NCBI RefSeq assembly: GCF_001705435.1
Contig: NZ_MDEN01000069.1
Span: forward strand, 496,001 to 560,000
Length of the DNA stretch: 64,000 nt
DNA from: Pseudomonas graminis
GTDB lineage: Bacteria; Pseudomonadota; Gammaproteobacteria; Pseudomonadales; Pseudomonadaceae
Direction: 5' to 3'
In this document: piece after piece, positions 8,000-15,939 of the stretch
Numbering within the stretch: position 1 is the first letter of the stretch
Layout: each line of letters starts with the position of its first letter
Program-made: the position numbers and the translations under genes
Notes under the pieces: model-generated
Databases searched by the model: none
Seen by the model: only the letters and a program-made list of their open reading frames with translations
What the model was told of the DNA's origin: nothing

Positions 8000-8992
8000 A
8001 TGCGGGTTTTACTTTTTCTGGCTGCGCTCTTGTGCAGCCTGTCGTCTTTTGCGGCCTCTCGATGCGATGTTGACGTTCCCACGCAGGTGGTCGAGCTCGA
8101 TGACGTGCACCTGGCGTATCAAAGCATCGGGCGTGATTCCGATCCGGCGCTGCTGTTGGTCATGGGGCTTGGCGGTCAACTGATCCACTGGCCGGACGAA
8201 GTGGTCGTTGCCTTATGCCAGCAGGGCTTTCGCGTGATTCGCTACGACAACCGGGACGTAGGATTGTCGACCTGGGTCCAGGCGCCGCCGAGTCCCAACC
8301 TTACCTACGAAGTGCTGCGCTACAAAATCGGCCTGCCGGTGTCGGCGCCGTATTCGCTGACCGACATGGCTCAGGACGCGCTCGGCCTGATGGACGCGCT
8401 GCACGTTCAGCAATTCCATGTGCTGGGGGCGAGCATGGGCGGCATGATTGCGCAGCATCTGGCGGACATGGCGCCCAAGCGCGTGGAGAGCCTGACGCTG
8501 ATCATGACCAGCTCCGGCGCGCCCGGGCTGCCGATGCCCAGCCCGGCGCTGTTGCAACTATTGGCCCGTCGCGGCGCGCCTGACCGGCAGACTGCCCTTG
8601 AGCAACAGGCCGATCTTCTGGCGGCGCTGGGCAGCCCGGAGGTCAAGGATGATCGGCAGATGCTGTTGCATCAGGCGGCGGTTTCCTACGACCGGGCGTT
8701 TAATCCTGAAGGCGTGAAGCGCCAGATTCTGGCGATCCTGTCCGAACCCAGCCGAGTGGAATTGTTGAATCGTCTGCGCGTGCCGACGCTGGTCGTTCAC
8801 GGCACCGCCGACCCGCTGCTGCCGGTCATGCACGGAATTCACGTGGCGGCACACATACAGGGCAGTCAACTGAAGCTCATTCCCGGCCTGGCCCACCGCT
8901 TTCAGGAAGCCTTCAAGGCCCCGCTGCTGGCGGCCGTGTTGCCGTATTTGCGCGAGCATCGTGAAGACGCATCCCACGTCGCGCAGCTCTAA
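8000..8992 (+). CDS. Exported alpha/beta hydrolase
   Basis: A 330-residue alpha/beta-fold hydrolase with a signal peptide (MRVLLFLAALLCSLSSFAAS), so probably periplasmic. The nucleophile elbow is GASMGG (around residue 150), the likely acid residue is in HGTADPLLP and the catalytic His in GLAHRF. RYDNRDVGLS is typical of the TAP-like/AB hydrolase subgroup. A hydrolase gene also neighbours metR in P. aeruginosa. The substrate is unknown. Confidence 0.82.
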   Translation: MRVLLFLAALLCSLSSFAASRCDVDVPTQVVELDDVHLAYQSIGRDSDPALLLVMGLGGQLIHWPDEVVVALCQQGFRVIRYDNRDVGLSTWVQAPPSPNLTYEVLRYKIGLPVSAPYSLTDMAQDALGLMDALHVQQFHVLGASMGGMIAQHLADMAPKRVESLTLIMTSSGAPGLPMPSPALLQLLARRGAPDRQTALEQQADLLAALGSPEVKDDRQMLLHQAAVSYDRAFNPEGVKRQILAILSEPSRVELLNRLRVPTLVVHGTADPLLPVMHGIHVAAHIQGSQLKLIPGLAHRFQEAFKAPLLAAVLPYLREHREDASHVAQL

Positions 8993-9102
8993 TAAGACGG
9001 CGGGGTTGACCCGCCCATTGAGGGCGGGCGTGCCGGTGTAGGGTTTGAGCGCCACCGTGATCGGCGTATCGTGGTGCTTTTCCTCTCTTGCACGAGGCTG
9101 CC

Positions 9103-9771
9103 ATGAGCACTCCGCTGAAAATCGATTTCATCTCCGATGTGTCCTGCCCCTGGTGCATCGTCGGCCTGCGCGCGCTGGACCAGGCGCTTGAGCATCTGGG
9201 CGATGAAGTTCAAGCCGACATTCACTTCCAGCCCTTCGAACTCAACCCGCAAATGCCGCCTGAAGGCCAGGACATCTTCGAGCACATCGCCGAAAAGTAC
9301 GGCTCGACGCGGGAACAATTCCAGGCCAACGCCGAGAATATCCGTGAGCGCGGTGCAGAACTCGGGTTCGTCTTCAAGCAGGGCGAGCGGCGCATTTTCA
9401 ACACCTTCGACGCCCATCGACTGCTGCACTGGGCTGAGCTGGAAGGCAAGCAGCACGCGCTGAAAGAAGCGCTGTTCACGGCGTATTTCAGCCAGCATGC
9501 CAACGTATCCAGCCACCAGGTGCTGGCGGATGTTGCGCAGAAAGTGGGGCTGGACCGGGTGCGCGCCGAGGCCTTGCTGGCCAGCGATCAGTACGCCAGC
9601 GACGTTCGAGAACTCGAGCAACTGTGGGTATCGCGGGGCGTAAGTTCGGTGCCGACGATCGTCTTCAACGACCAGTACGCCGTTTCCGGTGGGCAACCCG
9701 TCGACGTGTTCGTCAGCGCCATTCGTCAGATCGTGGGCGAAGAATCGAGCGTAGTGAATCGGGCTGATTGA
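9103..9771 (+). CDS. DsbA-family oxidoreductase (FrnE-like)
   Basis: A 222-residue thioredoxin-fold protein of the DsbA/FrnE family. The active site is CPWC at about residue 15 (SDVSCPWCIVGL), and the cis-proline loop is SSVPTIVFN near the C-terminus. No signal peptide is present, so it is cytoplasmic, like FrnE thiol isomerases. The start at 9103 follows GAGG. It is monocistronic. Confidence 0.87.
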   Translation: MSTPLKIDFISDVSCPWCIVGLRALDQALEHLGDEVQADIHFQPFELNPQMPPEGQDIFEHIAEKYGSTREQFQANAENIRERGAELGFVFKQGERRIFNTFDAHRLLHWAELEGKQHALKEALFTAYFSQHANVSSHQVLADVAQKVGLDRVRAEALLASDQYASDVRELEQLWVSRGVSSVPTIVFNDQYAVSGGQPVDVFVSAIRQIVGEESSVVNRAD

Positions 9772-9942
9772 AAGGTGAGATGAGGCCTGACGCGCAGCGC
9801 ACAGGCGGCTGATCCGGGCTCTTCGACCCCGGACGGCCGATTATCCTTCTGCGCGTGCAGCCGTCACCTGCTGTTACGCCTCCGTCATTGCATTTCAAAA
9901 AACACTTGCTCCTCCCAGCCACTTTCGGATATCAATTTGTAC

Positions 9943-10656
9943 ATGATTAGACAGGTTCGATTCGACAAGAAAAAACGTGTGGTGGATGAGCTGGCCCGAC
10001 GCATCGAGACCGGACAGATGGGGTCGGGCGAGTTGTTGCCGGGCGAGAATCTGCTCGCACAGGAATTCAACGTCAGCCGCGGCACGCTGCGCGAGGCGCT
10101 GTCCGAACTCAAGCGGCGCAACTACATCGCCACGCAAACCGGCGTCGGTTCGATCGTCACTTACGACGGCATCTCGCTGGATCAGCACGCCGGTTGGGCC
10201 CAGGCCCTGGCCGACACGGGGGCCAGGGTCAGCACCGAGATTCTGCGTCTGGTGGCGGTGCAGCGGCCTGATCTGGCAGGACGGTTCGGCACGGCCGAGT
10301 TCATCGCGCTGGATCGTCGGCGCACGGCGGGGGATGGCAGCGTGGTTTCCCTGGAGCGTGTGTTGATCCCGGCGTGCGATGGCCTGGAAAATCTGCCCCG
10401 CGACGGGCTGATCGATGATTCGCTGACGGTCACCCTGGCTGCCCACGGGTATGTCGGTGATCGCGGCGATCAGTGGATCGGTGCCGAGCCCCTGAGCAAC
10501 GACGACGCGGCGCTGATGTTGCGCCAGCCGGGTTCGGTGTTCCTCAAGGCGACTCGCACTACTTTTGATCGCCGCGAACGTTTCATGGAGCACGTGGAAA
10601 GCCTTCTGGACCCCGTGCATTTTCGTCTGCATCTGGCTTTTGGATCACCCACATGA
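9943..10656 (+). CDS. GntR-family regulator (HutC/UTRA type)
   Basis: A 237-residue regulator with an N-terminal winged helix (LLPGENLLAQEFNVSRGTLR) and a C-terminal UTRA ligand-binding domain (about 90-235). The start ATG at 9943 is preferred over a TTG two codons upstream. Its gene overlaps the ADP-ribosylglycohydrolase gene by 4 bp, making it the first gene of the operon and its likely local regulator. E. coli YegW is the equivalent in the yegTUVW cluster. The effector is unknown. Confidence 0.88.
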   Translation: MIRQVRFDKKKRVVDELARRIETGQMGSGELLPGENLLAQEFNVSRGTLREALSELKRRNYIATQTGVGSIVTYDGISLDQHAGWAQALADTGARVSTEILRLVAVQRPDLAGRFGTAEFIALDRRRTAGDGSVVSLERVLIPACDGLENLPRDGLIDDSLTVTLAAHGYVGDRGDQWIGAEPLSNDDAALMLRQPGSVFLKATRTTFDRRERFMEHVESLLDPVHFRLHLAFGSPT

Positions 10657-11669
10657 CTGCACTGATCGACACGCGCGACCGAGGCCTCGGCGCTTTCTAC
10701 GGACTGGCGCTGGGCGATGCGTTGGGCATGCCGACGCAGTCCTTGAGTCGCGAGCAGATCAGGCAGCGATTCGACCGCATCACTACGTTGCAGGCTGCCG
10801 GTGCCGATCAGCCTATTGCGCCGAACATGCCTGCCGGATCGATCACCGATGACACCGAACAAGCCGTTTTGGTCGCTGAACTGCTGGTCGCTGGAGAAGG
10901 GCGCATCGAGCCGTCGGATCTGGCGCAGAGCCTGATCGACTGGGAAGCGGTGATGCAGGCCAAGGGTTCGCAAGACCTGCTCGGCCCCTCGACCAAGCGC
11001 GCCATCGAGATGATTCTGGCCGGTCACAGCCCCGAAGAATCGGGGCGTTTCGGCACCACCAACGGCGCCGCCATGCGCATCACGCCGGTGGGCATTGCCT
11101 TCGATGTGCGCGAAGAGGCGCGTTTCGTCGAGGCGGTCAAACAGGCCTGCCAGGTCACCCACAACACCAATCTCGGGATCTCCAGCGCAGCAGCGGTCGC
11201 GGCGGTTGTCTCGGCAGGTATCAGCGGTGCCACTCTGGGCGAAGCCCTCGACGTCGGCGCGCGCATCGCCCATGAGGCCGAGGGCTACGGGTACTGGATC
11301 GCCGGGGGCCGCATTGCCGCCCGAATCCGGTGGGCCAAACAACTGTGCGTCGAATGCAGCAATGAACAACTGCCCGAATTGATTTATGACGTGATCGGCA
11401 CGTCCGTCGCCTCCCAGGAATCGGTGGTTGCGGCCTTCGCCCTCGCCCATCAAGTGGCTCGCGGGCAGGTATCGGCATTCGATGCGCTGTGCATGGCCGC
11501 CAGCCTGGGCGGCGACACCGACACCATCGCCGCCATTCTCGGGGCGATGCTCGGTGCCTGCGAGGGCATGGCCGCCTGGCCCGCACCGCTGATCGAACAG
11601 ATCCACACCGTCAACGGACTCGACCTTCATCCCGTGGTCGAGCAGTTGCTGTCCCTGCGCGGGGTCTGA
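10653..11669 (+). CDS. ADP-ribosylglycohydrolase family protein (YegU-like)
   Basis: A 338-residue all-helical hydrolase of the ADP-ribosylglycohydrolase superfamily, cleaving N- or O-glycosidic bonds at ribose. Metal-binding signatures are present: GDALGMPTQS near the N-terminus, TDDTEQAV at about 68, and LGGDTDTIAAI at about 285. TNGAAMRITPVG and the overall length are very close to E. coli YegU (334 residues). The 4-bp ATGA overlap with the regulator indicates coupling. With a permease and a PfkB kinase it is likely to act on a small ribosylated compound rather than on ADP-ribosylated protein; this is inference. Confidence 0.87.
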   Translation: MTALIDTRDRGLGAFYGLALGDALGMPTQSLSREQIRQRFDRITTLQAAGADQPIAPNMPAGSITDDTEQAVLVAELLVAGEGRIEPSDLAQSLIDWEAVMQAKGSQDLLGPSTKRAIEMILAGHSPEESGRFGTTNGAAMRITPVGIAFDVREEARFVEAVKQACQVTHNTNLGISSAAAVAAVVSAGISGATLGEALDVGARIAHEAEGYGYWIAGGRIAARIRWAKQLCVECSNEQLPELIYDVIGTSVASQESVVAAFALAHQVARGQVSAFDALCMAASLGGDTDTIAAILGAMLGACEGMAAWPAPLIEQIHTVNGLDLHPVVEQLLSLRGV

Positions 11670-11734
11670 TCCGACCGAAGCCAGCCCGTATAAAGAACAA
11701 GACCTACCTCGCGGCTCCATGTAGCGGCGAGTCA

Positions 11735-11759
11735 GGGCTTTTGCAGCCTGCAAAAGCCC
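11735..11759 (+). promoter_or_regulatory. Perfect hairpin in the intra-operon gap before the permease gene
   Basis: GGGCTTTTGCA and TGCAAAAGCCC form an 11-bp perfect stem with a 3-base loop, in the 159-bp gap between the hydrolase and permease genes. No T run follows. It may be a processing or stability element or part of a leader. Confidence 0.5.
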
Positions 11760-11828
11760 ACGCTGACACGGACGTCGTTTGCTTTGCGTACTGCCCACAA
11801 CCAGAACAAATGGCACAGGAGCATTCAC

Positions 11829-13298
11829 ATGACGACATCCAACGCCGCTCAAGGCGCAGGTCAGCTTGAAACACGCGGCATCGAACCGGTTCCGGAAAAC
11901 GAATGCAACGGCCACCCGTTGCAGCTTTTCTGGGTGTGGTTTGCGGCCAACATCAGCATCCTCGGGCTGCCGCTGGGGGCAACGCTCGTGGCCTTTCGCG
12001 GGCTGTCGATCGGGCAGGCGATCATCGTGGCGATCCTCGGCGCGGCCGGTTCGTTTGCTGTCGTGGGGGTCATCTCCATTGCCGGCCGACGGGGCAGGGC
12101 ACCGAGTCTGACGCTGTCGCGGGCGATTTTCGGGGTGCGAGGGAATATCGGCCCTACCATCGTCTCGCTGATGTCGCGCCTGGGCTGGGAGACGGTGAAC
12201 ACCACGACCGCCGCTTTCGTACTGCTGTCGCTGTGCTCGATTCTCTTCGCCACGCCGGTGGAAGCTAAAAGTGCGCCGGGCCTGACCCTGGTGTTCATCG
12301 CCATTTTCGTGCTGATGACGCTGACCGTTTCCGGGCTCGGCCACGCCACGCTGCTGGTCATTCAGAAATGGGCGACGTACATCTTCGGCGCTTTGAACGT
12401 CATCGTCGGCGGGTTCCTGATCGCGCACATCGACTGGGCGGCCGTGTTCAACGCCGCGCCTGCACCGGTGAGCGCGATGATCATCGGTATCGGCACCATG
12501 GCGGCCGGCACGGGCATCGGCTGGGCCAACGCGGGCGCCGACATGTCGCGCTATCAGCATCGCAGCGTCAAAGCCACGCGGCTGGTGGCGTCGGCTGCTT
12601 TCGGCGCAGGCATTCCACTGGTGTTGCTGATCACCCTGGGCGGGCTGCTGTCAGTGGGCAATGACCACCTGGCGTCGGCCACCGATCCGATCATCGCGAT
12701 CCGCGAACTGCTGCCGACCTGGATGGCGGTGCCGTACCTGATCACGGCATTCGGCGGGCTGCTGCTCTCCAACAATCTGTCGGTGTACTCGGCGGGCCTG
12801 ACCACGCTGACGCTGGGCCTGAGGATCAAGCGCGTGCACGCAGTGATTGTCGACATCGTGGCGATCTTCGCCGGCTCGATTTACTTCATGCTGATCGCCG
12901 ACAGTTTCTACGGCCCGTTCATCACGTTCATTTCGATGCTCGCCGTGCCAATCACCGCGTGGGTCGGGATCTTCGTCGTCGACCTGATGCATCGCCATTA
13001 CTATTCCCCCGCTGACTTGATGGACGTCTCGCCGCGCAGTGCCTATTGGTATCGCGGCGGGATCGAGTGGCGTGCGCTGGGTGCGTGGGCCCTGGCCATC
13101 GTGCTTGGGTACAGTTTCACCACCGTCGCGACCACGCCGGAGAACGTGATATTCAAAGGTTTGCTGTCCGACTCGTGGTTCGGCCATAACGGGCTGGGCT
13201 GGATCGTGACCTTCGTGGTCGCGGGCGGTGTGTATGCTTTGCTGGGCGGCGCCCGTGACCGTCGCGTTGCTGCCGATGAGGTTGTTCATGCCCGCTAG
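11829..13298 (+). CDS. NCS1-family nucleobase/nucleoside permease
   Basis: A 489-residue inner-membrane transporter of the nucleobase:cation symporter-1 (CodB-like) family with about 12 hydrophobic segments. The start at 11829 has CAGGAG upstream. GWANAGADMSRYQ is the characteristic loop of cytosine/purine permeases, and LLSNNLSVYSAGL a conserved later helix. It overlaps the PfkB kinase gene by 11 bp. In E. coli the analogous place is held by YegT, a different transporter family, so this is a functional replacement. Confidence 0.88.
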   Translation: MTTSNAAQGAGQLETRGIEPVPENECNGHPLQLFWVWFAANISILGLPLGATLVAFRGLSIGQAIIVAILGAAGSFAVVGVISIAGRRGRAPSLTLSRAIFGVRGNIGPTIVSLMSRLGWETVNTTTAAFVLLSLCSILFATPVEAKSAPGLTLVFIAIFVLMTLTVSGLGHATLLVIQKWATYIFGALNVIVGGFLIAHIDWAAVFNAAPAPVSAMIIGIGTMAAGTGIGWANAGADMSRYQHRSVKATRLVASAAFGAGIPLVLLITLGGLLSVGNDHLASATDPIIAIRELLPTWMAVPYLITAFGGLLLSNNLSVYSAGLTTLTLGLRIKRVHAVIVDIVAIFAGSIYFMLIADSFYGPFITFISMLAVPITAWVGIFVVDLMHRHYYSPADLMDVSPRSAYWYRGGIEWRALGAWALAIVLGYSFTTVATTPENVIFKGLLSDSWFGHNGLGWIVTFVVAGGVYALLGGARDRRVAADEVVHAR

Positions 13299-14229
13299 AT
13301 TGCTCTACACCGGCCAGGTCGTGGTCGATCTGGTCATGGCGCTGGACGCCTTGCCCCGCTCCGGCGGCGATGTGCTCGCCCGCTCGGCGGCCTTCGAAAC
13401 CGGCGGGGGATTCAACGTGATGGCCGCCGCACGACGCAGTGGCATGCCAACGCTGTACCTCGGTCGCCACGGTGCGGGGCGTTTCGGCGATCTGGCGCGG
13501 CAGGCCATGGCGGCAGAAGGCATCGACATCGCGGCGGCGGCGTCGACGGGTCAGGACACTGGCCTGTCGGTGGCGCTCATCGAGCCTTCGGCCGAGCGCT
13601 CGTTCATTTCCTATGTCGGTGCCGAGGGCGGTTTGTCGGCTGAAGATCTGCGCGGCGCCGATGTGCAAGCTGAGGATTACGTGTTCGTCAGCGGCTATAG
13701 CTTGCTGCACGAGAATAAGGTTTCGACGCTGCTGGACTGGCTCGCGCATTTGCCAGCGGGGGCGGGCGTGGTGTTCGATCCGGGGCCGCTGATCGATTCC
13801 CCGGAGGCGCCCGGGATGCAGGCGGTGTTGCCCTTGATCACGCTGTGGACGAGCAATGCCGAAGAAGCGCTGCGCTTCACTGGGTGCGAGACGATTGATG
13901 GGGCCCTGGACAGGCTGGCGCACTGGCTGCGCAAGGATGCCTTGATGGTGGTGCGCGACGGAGCGAATGGCTGCTGGATCCGCCAGGGTTCCGAGACCCG
14001 ACACGTGCGCGGCTTCCCGGTGACGGCCATTGACACCAATGGCGCCGGTGATGCCCATGCGGGGGTGTTGCTGGCCGGGCTGGCGTCAGGGCTGTCCGCT
14101 GCAGAAGCCGCATTGCGCGCCAATGCGGCGGCGGCCATTGCCGTCACTTGCTGGGGCCCGGCGACTGCGCCAACTGCGGCAGAAGTGGATGAGTTAGTCG
14201 GCAGCAGCGAATTTCCCCTGGCACCCTGA
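13288..14229 (+). CDS. PfkB-family carbohydrate/nucleoside kinase (YegV-like)
   Basis: A 313-residue ribokinase-fold kinase. The N-terminal GGGFNVMAAARRSG and the C-terminal DTNGAGDAHAGVLLAGLASG (catalytic Asp and anion hole, about 250-265) are the two PfkB signatures. The start at 13288 lies inside the permease gene, preceded by GAGG. It would phosphorylate the sugar released by the glycohydrolase, or the intact nucleoside. It ends the operon just before a REP inverted repeat. Confidence 0.87.
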   Translation: MPARLLYTGQVVVDLVMALDALPRSGGDVLARSAAFETGGGFNVMAAARRSGMPTLYLGRHGAGRFGDLARQAMAAEGIDIAAAASTGQDTGLSVALIEPSAERSFISYVGAEGGLSAEDLRGADVQAEDYVFVSGYSLLHENKVSTLLDWLAHLPAGAGVVFDPGPLIDSPEAPGMQAVLPLITLWTSNAEEALRFTGCETIDGALDRLAHWLRKDALMVVRDGANGCWIRQGSETRHVRGFPVTAIDTNGAGDAHAGVLLAGLASGLSAAEAALRANAAAAIAVTCWGPATAPTAAEVDELVGSSEFPLAP

Positions 14230-14252
14230 TAACCCCCGCCATCGCATGACCT

Positions 14253-14384
14253 GTAGGAGCGTGGCTTGTCCCGCGATCTGGCGCGAAGCGGCAGCCAATC
14301 CGCTGACTGCGTTCCTCAGGAAGGACCGAGTCGTCCGGTTTACGACTGCTGCGCAGCCGATCGCGGGACAAGCCACGCTCCTAC
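14253..14384. repeat. REP doublet (inverted pair)
   Basis: A 25-bp sequence (14253-14277, beginning GTAGGAGCGTGGCTTG) is repeated perfectly inverted at 14360-14384, with 82 bp between. This is a Pseudomonas REP pair, placed between an operon end and the convergent end of aauR. Confidence 0.85.
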
Positions 14385-14416
14385 GGCCTGCGGCCAGAAT
14401 CAAACAGCGAACTTGC

Positions 14417-15742
14417 TCACCCCAACCCGTATTTCTTCACTTTGTCGAACAGCGTGGTCTTGGCCATGCCCAGTTCCTGGCTGGCCTGGCTGAGGTTCCC
14501 GCCGCTGCGCTGCAACGCCTCACCCAACAGGTTCTTCTCGAATGCTTCCACGGCCTCGGCGAAATCCAGGCTTTGGGTGGCGACTTCCGCACCGGCGGTC
14601 TTGAATGCTGGCAGGCCCAATGCGTACCGCTCGGCGACGTTGCGCAGCTCGCGCACATTGCCCGGCCAGTCGTGGGCCAGCAGCGCCGAGCGGGTCTTTG
14701 CGTCCAACTGCGGCGCCTCGCGGTCGAAGCGCAGTGACGACTGCTGCAGAAAATGTTCGAACAACTGCAGGATGTCTTCACGGCGCTCGCGCAGGGGCGG
14801 GAGGTCGAGGGTCACCACGTTGAGCCGGTAATACAGGTCGCTGCGAAACTGGCCCGCTTTGCTCAGCGCGTTGAGCTCCGACTTGGTCGCTGCGATCACC
14901 CGGCAATCCACCGCCACGCTCTGGTTTGAACCCAGTCGCTCCAGCGTGCGCTCCTGCAATACCCGCAGCAGTTTGATCTGCAGGTTGATCGGCATGCTTT
15001 CCACTTCATCGAGAAACAGCGTACCGTCGTGGGCGTGTTCGATCTTGCCGATGCGGCGTTTGCCGGCGCCGGTGAACGCGTTGGCCTCATGACCGAAGAT
15101 TTCGCTCTCGAACAGGCTTTCCGGCAGGCCGCCGCAGTTCAGTGCAACGAACTGATGGTCGTGGCGGCGGCTGAAGTCATGGAGGCAACGGGCAACCAGT
15201 TCCTTCCCGGTGCCGGTCTCGCCTTCGATCAGCACGTTGGCCGAGGTGTCCGCGACGTTGGCGATCAGTGCGCGCAGGGTTTGCATCGCCTGGGAGCGGC
15301 CAATGATCTTGCCTTCCAGAGAATCGCGCTCGGCCAGTTGCCGACGCAATGACCAGACTTCCCGGGCCAGCCCGCGTTGCTCCAGCGCGCGGCGGGCGAC
15401 CTCGACCAGCCGCTCGGGGGAGAAGGGCTTTTCCATGAAGTCGTAGGCGCCATCGCGCATCGCACCGACGGCCATCGACACGTCGCCGTGACCGGTGATC
15501 AGCACCACGGGCAGGGTTCGATCGCGCTCTTTCAGGCGCTTGAGCAGCTCAAGCCCGTCGATGCCCGGCAGTCGAATGTCACTGATGACGATGCCGGCGA
15601 AATTCTCACTGATCAACGCCAGCGCTTCTTCGGCGCTGCCCACGCCCTGGCTGTGAATGTCTTCCAGCGCCAGCGCCTGTTGGCAGCCGAGCAGGACATG
15701 CGGGTCGTCTTCGACAATGAGGACCGTCAGATCAGTGTTCAT
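14417..15742 (-). CDS. aauR: Sigma-54-dependent response regulator AauR
   Basis: A 441-residue NtrC-type activator: receiver domain (1-120, phospho-acceptor in IVISDIRLPG), AAA+ domain (about 145-375; Walker A GETGTGKE, Walker B GTLFLDEV) and a Fis-type HTH at the end (NLSQASQELGMAKTTLFDKV). The sigma-54 contact loop reads NAFTGA instead of GAFTGA. It lies downstream of aauS and the aatJQMP transporter genes, as in P. putida, where AauSR controls uptake of glutamate and aspartate. Confidence 0.88.
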   Translation of the reverse strand: MNTDLTVLIVEDDPHVLLGCQQALALEDIHSQGVGSAEEALALISENFAGIVISDIRLPGIDGLELLKRLKERDRTLPVVLITGHGDVSMAVGAMRDGAYDFMEKPFSPERLVEVARRALEQRGLAREVWSLRRQLAERDSLEGKIIGRSQAMQTLRALIANVADTSANVLIEGETGTGKELVARCLHDFSRRHDHQFVALNCGGLPESLFESEIFGHEANAFTGAGKRRIGKIEHAHDGTLFLDEVESMPINLQIKLLRVLQERTLERLGSNQSVAVDCRVIAATKSELNALSKAGQFRSDLYYRLNVVTLDLPPLRERREDILQLFEHFLQQSSLRFDREAPQLDAKTRSALLAHDWPGNVRELRNVAERYALGLPAFKTAGAEVATQSLDFAEAVEAFEKNLLGEALQRSGGNLSQASQELGMAKTTLFDKVKKYGLG

Positions 15743-15880
15743 GGTGTATTCCAGTGCTGGCCCGCGAAGCGGTGTGTCAGGTTTTCGAACAGGGTCACTG
15801 CCCCGGTGCTTTCGCGAGCCGACTCGCTTTCATCAAACATCACCACACCGCTGAATCTTCAGCGGCTGGGATGCCGTCTT

Positions 15881-15902
15881 CGTGAGCAAGCTCACTCCCA
15901 CA
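15881..15902. repeat. Single REP element
   Basis: CGTGAGCAAGCTCACTCCCACA matches the common Pseudomonas REP core. It lies in the 197-bp gap between aauS and aauR, next to a small hairpin at about 15850-15866. Confidence 0.65.
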
Positions 15903-15939
15903 TGAACTGTCACACCGAGACTGGGGATGCACTGATCTC

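Noticed and set aside
10470..12560. A 696-codon open frame on the minus strand
   Set aside because: It is antisense to the ADP-ribosylglycohydrolase and permease genes, has Arg/His/Gln-rich non-protein-like composition and no family motif. Long shadow frames are common in high-GC DNA.
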